A stretch of DNA of 64,000 bases from Phialophora verrucosa. Lineage: Eukaryota > Ascomycota > Eurotiomycetes > Chaetothyriales > Herpotrichiellaceae. Below are positions 57,198 to 64,000 of this stretch, piece after piece. The translations under genes were made by a program, and so were the position numbers. The DNA lies in contig MSED01000001.1 in the NCBI GenBank assembly GCA_002099365.1, positions 2,914,001 to 2,978,000 of the forward strand. Reading direction: 5' to 3'. Position 1 is the stretch's first letter. The number at the start of each line of letters is the position of its first letter. Below the pieces are notes generated by a model that saw only the letters and a program-made list of their open reading frames with translations, was not told where the DNA came from and did not search any database.

Positions 57198-58463
57198 CTT
57201 GGTCTCACTCTCCTCCTCCTCCTCTCCCTCGTCCTCTTTCTCGTAACTGCCTCTCCACACCCTGTCAACAACACCCCAATACCTGTCCGCGTCGCCCAGC
57301 ATATGTCCTACGTGCCTTGTCTGGCCGAAGTTCTCGAGGTATATACTGATATTGGTACCGTTGCCGTTACCACCACTAGCCTTCCCGTCCTTCTCCATCT
57401 TCTCCCGCGCGATGGCCTTCGCTTCCTCGGCATGCAATTCCACATCCGCCGCTGGAATCAACTTGTCGCCGTCACTATAGATATACACCCTCCGGAGACC
57501 GAGAGCTGGGCCACGCTGCCGCATGAACGCGCCATCCGGATCATTCAGCCTGCGCCGAATATTCAGCGTGAGGTGCTCTCTCCCTGTTAGGGCGTCCACG
57601 CGCGAAGCTAGACCGAGGTACCACCAGACGGCCAGTTCGCCTGCCTTGCGGGTGAGCGGGTATGTAGTGCGGCTGGGGAGGGCTTCGCAGATGGCGGCGT
57701 GCGAGGCCCGCGGGTCGGGCAGGCTGGGTGTTGAATCTAGGATGAGGGCGTCGATGGGGAGGATGGTGCGCGCCTCCTCCTCTTCCTCCTCTTGCACTTC
57801 TTCTTCTTCTTCCTCTTCGTTTGCCTCTTTCGCGTCGTATTTGTAGGCGTCCGCGAGCTGGCATGCCGTCCAGGCGCCGCCGTTGGAGAAGACGTGCATT
57901 AATACTTTGGGTCTTCGTCCACGTTCACGGTTGGTTCCTAATCCCCCGGGCTCGGATTCCTGGCGGCGGCTGCTGCTGCTGCTGCTGCCACCACCGCCGC
58001 CGCTGCTGCCGCTGCACAGCGCTCGGATGACACGCACGGCGGGCTCTAGGTTCCGCATCTGGGTCGTGTGCGTGCGCCAGAAAAAGTCCCCACCGTCTTG
58101 GCGGAGGAGGAGGATCGGCGAGCTTGGATACCTCGTCTGATAATGGCGCGTGTATTTCGCGATGTGCCGGGGTTGGGCGTACATCCAGGAGCAAAAGGTG
58201 ATGAGATCGGGGTCTCGGACGTCGGATGGAGTCGGTGTTCCCGTGGTGGCGGAGATATCAGTCTTGTCTGATACTGTGGGCGTTGGGGATCGAGGTGGCG
58301 CGTAATAGTAGATCTGCTCGCCTAGACGGGTGAAGTCTGATAGGTACGCGTCGTCGGCCGACTGGGATATTGACACATCGTGCGATTTGAGTTCGGGAAA
58401 CGGACCCGCGAGGTCCATTGTGGTTGGGCCGTGAGGACTCGAGGAGACTTCCTGGAAAGACAC
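57192..58463 (-). CDS. DUF829/TMEM53 alpha/beta-hydrolase-like protein
   Basis: 423 residues, one exon; a start at Met16 is also possible. The core matches DUF829: DLITFCSWMYAQPRHIAKYT, the nucleophile elbow HVFSNGGAW (Ser193), then LILDSTPSLP, and the late RVYIYSDGDKLIP (Asp333) and FGQTRHVGHM (His384 or 387), so a complete catalytic triad is plausible. Three low-complexity inserts are odd: a Gly/Ser run (153-165), a Glu run (215-231) and an acidic tail. Related animal TMEM53 is a nuclear-envelope protein; the fungal role is unknown. It converges with CAND1. Confidence 0.85.
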   Translation of the reverse strand: MSFQEVSSSPHGPTTMDLAGPFPELKSHDVSISQSADDAYLSDFTRLGEQIYYYAPPRSPTPTVSDKTDISATTGTPTPSDVRDPDLITFCSWMYAQPRHIAKYTRHYQTRYPSSPILLLRQDGGDFFWRTHTTQMRNLEPAVRVIRALCSGSSGGGGGSSSSSSRRQESEPGGLGTNRERGRRPKVLMHVFSNGGAWTACQLADAYKYDAKEANEEEEEEEVQEEEEEEARTILPIDALILDSTPSLPDPRASHAAICEALPSRTTYPLTRKAGELAVWWYLGLASRVDALTGREHLTLNIRRRLNDPDGAFMRQRGPALGLRRVYIYSDGDKLIPAADVELHAEEAKAIAREKMEKDGKASGGNGNGTNISIYLENFGQTRHVGHMLGDADRYWGVVDRVWRGSYEKEDEGEEEEESETKD

Positions 58464-60224
58464 AGTCCCTCGCCCTGCGTAGTCGGTGCTGTAATTCGAG
58501 GCGAAAGATCGGCCACTTTATATATATATGTATAGATAGTCCAGGTCTGCAGGTGGGCCAGTCCGTGTCGTTGAGTCTAGGACGTGATATTCCTCAAGTT
58601 CAATTAGTGATTTGAAATCATTTCCCCTTGTGTTGGTCTTATATATATGTGGACCTTCTATTCGAGGTCTGTCAAGTAGATGCCTAGGTTAACTTAGGAG
58701 GATGCGTCAGTCGTCTCAATATCTCGGATATATAAGGATGCAAAGCCAGGGGGACAAACATGATTATTTGTGTGGATATGCGTCAGGGATGGACTAGATA
58801 TCCGTACTTGTCTTTGCATTACTCATAAGAACCATGGAGAGCGTCGGTCCGTGTATTCTTGCCGGTGTTGGGGGGCCTATTTCGGGGAACTGTCAAGGTA
58901 CTGGCTCACTCGGTACACGCTGGAACTCAGCTTCGTATATTGATGCAGCTAGATTGGAGATTGATGATATTGTCGTCGCCGCTGGAGAGGAGGGAAAGAA
59001 GGCAAACGTTCTGAGACTTATTACTTACAGTCAATTGTATAGAAGTGAAGAGTTGAGAAGACGAACAAGTCGCACGTTGTGGTGGAGATAGCGAGTGCTG
59101 CCTGTACTCCGCCGTACTGGCTACTCTTAGGTACGGCGAAACACAAATACAGGCTATTGCAAGACAAGTTGCTCGTCCACGCTCGTCGCCCAGGTCTTGT
59201 TATTTCCTGCCGGAGACCTTGACACGTCATGCTCCGCTGCTCGCTTGCGTTAAGTGCCAGTACAGCCTTCGTCTGCTAGGGTCTTTTGCTATTAGTGGTA
59301 GACAAACTTGGACTGACAGGCATTCGACACGAGGCTGAAACCTCGACGGCGGTGCGATGAGTACCACGAGGCATCTACGCAGGTACAGGACTTGGAGGAC
59401 CCCTGAGACAATATGGAAGCTGATTGGCTTTGAGGCCAGGCAAACACATCAAAGTCAAGCACGAAAGTCGGCTAGCCATGTCAATCCCTGCATGGCGTGA
59501 TTCGGCTGGCGTGTGTGCTTTTTCCGGCTAAGAAATACCAGTGTTGTCAAGGCCGCGGAGAGTATGGGCCTTCACGTACTGGACATTCTCGGCGCCAGCA
59601 AGGTCGTGTAATGGCATGGCTCGCTCTGCCTTTGGGCAGTGTTTGCACCACGCCTTGAGCACTGCCAGAAAACCCGCTTCACTGTCTCTTCTCTCGAGGT
59701 TTCGTTCGAGGGCTGTGCAGATTGGGGATACTCACTGCTACCGATTGAGCGCCCGCAGGTTGAGCCTGGACTCAGGAGCGGCATTCAGAGCATTTTCAAT
59801 GCTGTCCAACGGTGGCGGATCCATGTCTCCTTATACAGCCGCCAGCACGAGTCCTAACCGAGATGCATTCCAACTTGCAACCTCCATGAACAGAACTATC
59901 CCGATGATGGTGGGAGTCTAGAGCAATATTCGACAGTAGGGTGTCACAGCTACCATTCTTCGAAATTTTGCATGTCTCATTACCTCGTGTGCAGGGCAGT
60001 CAAATGTTGTCCGTCAGCGAATCATATCTTGCACGACGGGTTTAATATTGATTGTATCCTCGGATTTCGTAACATGTATTGGTTGCGACGCTGCCCTTTC
60101 AATCATCCAGAATTGCGGTCTTTCTTGTGACTTCCCTGGACCGAGGCAGGAACTGTTTGTCATATCCAAAGTGAATGCGGCAGCTTGTCCTGGGGAGTGC
60201 TGTTGATGTGCGGGCAAGTGCTGG
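58464..60224. other. gene-poor 1.8 kb
   Basis: No intact gene. It contains the possible pseudogene at 59528-59923. The stretch 58500-58760 has several ATATAT and TATATA runs. Confidence 0.5.
59528..59923 (-). pseudogene. possible decayed coding fragment
   Basis: One minus-strand frame reads as protein over about 130 codons (contains MDPPPLDSIENALNAAPESR and SEAGFLAVLKAWCKHCPKAE) but is cut by a TAA at 59831-59833, a TAG at 59738-59740 and a TGA at 59732-59734. A plus frame overlaps the same bases (59541-59921) and is equally unremarkable. No family is recognised, so this may also be chance. Confidence 0.3.
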
Positions 60225-62507
60225 CTATGCCTGTTCCTTATTGATGTTTTTGAGCAGATCATGCGCACATTGTTGGCAGCTCCCAAGTCTGCCGTTGTCG
60301 ACGGCAGGGATATTGGCCTGGTCAACTGCTGTGTCCAAACGGGTGGCTTTCTTCTTCACAAGGATCGTGGCGATCTGCCAGAACTCCAAAGGCGAGGTTT
60401 TCAAGAAGCCATATCGCGCTCGTTGCCGAGCGGTCAACGTCGCGTTTTGGAAGTCCCAGACTTGCTTCCATCGTTCCAGCGCAACCGTCATGCTCTGCAT
60501 CGTCTGCCACTTTCTGGGTCTGTATGGGGATAGCCATAGGGTTTGCAAAAGTGCCAAGATGAGAGTGAACAAATTGAGCATCGACAAGTTCAGCATGGAG
60601 GAGCGCATTTGCTCACTCCACGTCTCTTGCAAGAAAGCAGTGCATAACCCGGAGAGTTGCAAAGTCTGGATACCGTGCTCCTTCAAAGAAATCTGGTAGC
60701 AGTCCTGAGCACTGTCCGCGAAGAAAGCATCAACCGGGCAAGGCAGGTCGATGTCCAACTCTTCAGCGAACAAGCGAGGAATCATGTTGTACAGGACGCT
60801 GAAGCTCGCGTCGAGATTGAAAATACCACATACAAGTCGGATTTTGGTTTCATTGTCGCCATATCGATCCCACTGGAATCTTTCTGGTGGCGGTGGTTCG
60901 GCGTGAAAGAAGGGATTGCGGGTTTGCAGGAGCCCAAGAGCGCGGACACCACAAATGATCGCTTCGAAACGAGCATTGCGGGCTTCCTTCCTCTTGGCAA
61001 GATTGCCTTCTCGAAGCTGGATCTGTGTAATGAAGAAAGCCGCTTGGAGAGCGTGCCATGCCCCGAAGTCGTTTGCGTATTTGGAATGATCCGGTCCTTC
61101 AAGGAGCTTCTTGAAGTCCTCGTTGCTATAGACATATTCTTCCACCAGGTCGAGAATCCCTCGTGCCAGTTCAATGTCACTGGCACTTGAAGAAAACATT
61201 GCTCCCGTGATGACGATGACCGTCAACAAGCACGGCGAAATGGAGCTGGCTTGGAACGTCCCCGGGTATAGTATCGGGCTGTGCGGGCAGTAATCTCGAA
61301 AATAATGCCCGATGAAACGTTCGACGTTCTTTTTCGAAAATAGAATAGAGGCTTTCGCCAAACGATCGTTGGGGGCACGCTCAGGATGGCTCTGAGGCAA
61401 TGATAGTGTGAAATTTGTCAAAGAGTCTGTCAAAATGCTGAAAGGATTGGGCGAGCAAAAGTTGGCGAACGATGTTGATCCATCAAAACCCTGCCAGTTC
61501 ATGTGCCAATTTCCATAGACGCCGGTCGCTGGAAAGTCTTCTGAGTCAGGGAAGAGGTATGAGACGAAGAAGTCGTCCATTCGCCCAGCGTCGAACGGCG
61601 CCACGAATTCATCAAAAACCAATTGCTGTGTCGATCCTGACGTTCCGAGATCGCCTCCAGAGATACCGTTAAGGCCGGTTGAAGGGATTGGAACTAGAAA
61701 GCTCAGCATTCGTAGCTGCATGGAGCCTGTTTGGTTGACTCACCGTCTGCTCCTTCCTTTTCTCTCTCGTGGCCGTAGGCCTCAACCATGGTTGTAGTTG
61801 CCGGATTGACATAGTTGAGCAAAAAGGCTAAGGAAATCTTGCTACGTTCTTGCCGACTCAGTGGCTTCGGCCTTGGAGCGGCCCCGACAGTAAGTGCCTG
61901 GGATGAGATTTGGGAGGTTGTAGTCGGGTCCGAGGAGCCCTCCTTCCTTGGATCTGCTTGGGGCTGCTGAGAGATCCGGGAGTAAGTACATTCAAGACCG
62001 TACGAAAGACACGTCTCGCATGGGCAGTCCAGGTCACAGCCCAGCTTCAAGCGTGCACATGAGTCGCATGCACGCATCTTCTTGCCCTTCTTTAGTCTCC
62101 CGGGGATCGGGTGTGACCCTCTAGATGGACAATTGATATAATGCCGGCGGAGCACATCACTAAGGTCGAAGTCAGCCAATTGGCCATTCCAACGTACGTA
62201 GCCTTGATTGGCTGCGAGTCGTATAAAGCGACGGACGCGTCCGAACAACGACGATTCAACGCATCGTGGGCAGGAGATTGGTGGTGCGATCGCACCCGAC
62301 TATGGCATGCCTTCGTCGGGCAAAGGCCACCTCTTAAAGCAGCCATGGGAACCACTTACGACCTGCGATAGGACTTCGAGCAAAAACAACACACCCATGA
62401 CCGCAAGCGAGGCTCTACCGAGATCAGTAAACAGGCATCGTAACCGGAGGCAGGAAGACACTTTAGGCATCCGGGCCTATATCTGCTTGCTTACCGGGAG
62501 CGCTCAT
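60225..62507 (-). CDS. C2H2 plus Zn(2)-Cys(6) transcription factor
   Basis: Nuclear regulator of about 684 residues. Proposed minus-strand exons: 62507-62495, 62414-62360, 62299-62198, 62159-61744 and 61693-60225. The 13-base first exon gives MSAP, and the next two create a full C2H2 finger, C-x2-C-x12-H-x4-H (CCFCSKSYRRSRVRSHHQSP then AH). A second finger (RRCSDASVALYDS, then DVLRRHYINC) lacks its second Cys, and the intron before DVLRRH as drawn is only 38 bases; a non-standard donor at about 62211 would give normal spacing. The Zn(2)-Cys(6) cluster RACDSCARLKLGCDLDCPC and ETCLSYGLEC is intact. The large last exon holds the fungal regulatory domain. The N-terminal exons are less certain than the rest. 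Confidence 0.75.
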
Positions 62508-63440
62508 TTTTCGTTGAGGTGCTTTCCAATCCTGTTGGAATGTCTGGCAACTCTTTCCTTCCTTCGAATCCTGATATCCTATTCAAGGTGCCACAACTCT
62601 TCCAGATGTCAGCAACGATAGACCAATTCCGCTGTCTTGCCTTCACGCCATTGTAAGAAGAACGACATTATGAGTTGTGAGACGGCCACGACGGCGTGTT
62701 TCTTCTGACTCGGATGCTGACGAAGCTAGCATGTCATTAGACGCCGGTTATGTGGTCTGACAGTCATTTGCCAGTCTTTACGTGGGCTATCCGTTCCTCG
62801 GAAGCAATGTCTGACCACAGTGGTACTTGTAGCATACATGCTAGCTTCAAATGATTGGCAGATCTGACCTTAAGTGAAAGATCCCTGTCCTTTGGCTGTG
62901 TGGCAGCGAGGTTCAACAGCGCGTCTCCTCAAGGCTGAAGCGAGTTTTCTAAGTATCAAGCGGTCTTCTCAAGGTTAAAGCCGAGCTAGCCAGCTGGCCC
63001 GTTTACAATCTCAAACTGTTTAAAGTAACAAGTACATCGCGAATGTAAAGTATTCGGAATGCCCCCAACCCAGATACGTTCAGCTCTGTTTAGACTTTGC
63101 TTGGCCGGATAAGCCATCCAAGTCCGGTCTCAAGATTGCCAAAGAACCGTAACCCATTGAGTACGATCTTACGAACTCACCTCCTCGGAACATAGCCGGC
63201 CAAGATGCGTAGAGGCAAACGCCTTAACCAAGGGATCTGTGTCGCTTATCTCTCAGGCGCTGCTTTGTAAGTCCGTCTCTGCTTACTGGAGGATTCACCG
63301 CTTCAGGAGAAACCACCAGGATGATCTCCAATGTCACATCATTGGTATAACCCAGCGCCCGGACTCCAAACATGGCATGGATACAGTATATCTCTGAGCT
63401 GTACCATCTCCAGTTGCACTAGGGTAACGGTACAGCATAG
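62508..63440. other. intergenic, divergent region
   Basis: About 930 bases between the regulator start and the monooxygenase; the first exon of the monooxygenase is probably in the last 100 bases but I could not place it. Confidence 0.45.
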
Positions 63441-63455
63441 CTCTAGAGAAAGGTA

Positions 63456-64000
63456 GATTGGGTCTGGACGTTGTGGTTGTTGGCGGAGGGATTGGCGGCT
63501 TGTCAGCGGCCATAAGGTTGGCTCAAAAGGGGCACAAGGTGAGGGTGCTGGAAGGTTCAAAAAGCCTGAATGAGTTCGGAGCAGGAATTCAAGTCACCCC
63601 AAATGCGACGAGAGTCCTTTCGGCGTTTGGCGTGCTGCCGGCGCTGGAGAGGTCGCGCACCGTCCAAAGTTCTCATATATCAGGAGATATAGCACGGGGG
63701 AAGTGTTGCTGCAAATGCATCCAAACCCTGACTCGAAGGACGCCACTTATGGCTTTCCGTGCGTCCCCCTCTTACTCAATGAAGCGCTCACTCATGGTTC
63801 GAGAGCAGGCATCTCCAATTTCACCGACCGGATCTCCAGCGTGTACCGGCAGAACACATGAGCGGACTTGGAGTCGTGATCAGCTTCGGCTCTCGTGTTG
63901 CTCAGCTAGGCTGTCAAGAGGGCAGACTTTGGATGGAGGACGGCAGTTGCACAACAGGAGACTTGGTTGTTTGTGCCGATGGTGAGAACCTGCTGCGATG
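63456..64000 (+). CDS. FAD-dependent monooxygenase, salicylate-hydroxylase-like, partial and frameshifted
   Basis: The start of a class A flavin monooxygenase runs off the right edge. The FAD-binding fold is clear: LDVVVVGGGIGGLSAAIRLA, then VRVLEGSKSLNEFGAGIQVT. No in-frame ATG precedes it, so a short upstream exon is expected. At 63647-63651 the frame changes: after VLPAL the family sequence continues (EVAHRPKFSYIRRYSTGEVL) two bases out of frame, as if AG had been duplicated in CTGGAG. A 50-base intron (63759-63808) then joins DATYGFP to HLQFHRPDLQRV in phase, and VISFGSRV and DLVVCADG follow. Either a pseudogene or a sequencing error; the donor GTGAGA at 63982 suggests more exons. Confidence 0.7.

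Noticed and set aside
1..64000. Transposons, CRISPR arrays and rRNA
   Set aside because: No transposase, reverse transcriptase, terminal repeats, spaced repeats or rRNA sequence was noticed on reading both strands.

Overview
The window is nuclear DNA of a filamentous ascomycete (Pezizomycotina). The genes have short GT-AG introns of mostly 47 to 130 bases. Several families are typical of these fungi: UstYa/DUF3328 oxidases, Zn(2)-Cys(6) regulators, GPH-type sucrose carriers and LigE/UstS-type glutathione transferases. Genus and class cannot be fixed from sequence inspection alone. All exon borders below were inferred by hand from splice signals, phase and family conservation.

Region 1 (1-14.7 kb) is the most notable part and looks like a secondary-metabolite or modified-peptide cluster. 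It holds a sucrose-type MFS carrier, a secreted two-domain fasciclin (FAS1) protein, a bZIP regulator with a basic region but no visible zipper, and five UstYa-family proteins. The five UstYa proteins each have one membrane span and two HxxHC motifs. Three belong to the classical UstYa type and two to a cysteine-rich, uncharacterised type. No NRPS, PKS or repeat-type RiPP precursor is visible, so the core gene may lie left of the window, be a very small gene, or be of a new kind.

Region 2 (15-27 kb) is mostly conserved: CCT1, a TPR-like protein of unknown role, an aldehyde dehydrogenase and the splicing factor SYF1. Region 3 (27-36 kb) is accessory metabolism: a SnoaL-like protein divergent from a sugar porter, a Zn(2)-Cys(6) regulator, and two divergent glutathione transferases of different classes. 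Region 4 (37-41.4 kb) has VMA8 (with an 11-base microexon) facing a U1A/U2B'' snRNP protein, a second Zn(2)-Cys(6) regulator and a small membrane protein.

Region 5 (41.4-49 kb) is gene-poor and holds coding-like fragments broken by stops, then a pisatin-demethylase-like P450. Region 6 (49-58.5 kb) is again conserved: ceramide synthase, a mitochondrial-type acidic protein, CAND1 and a DUF829/TMEM53 hydrolase-like protein. Region 7 (58.5-64 kb) holds a possible decayed gene, a C2H2/Zn(2)-Cys(6) regulator and, running off the right edge, a salicylate-hydroxylase-like FAD monooxygenase whose frame is shifted by two bases. No tRNA, rRNA, CRISPR array or recognisable transposon was seen.
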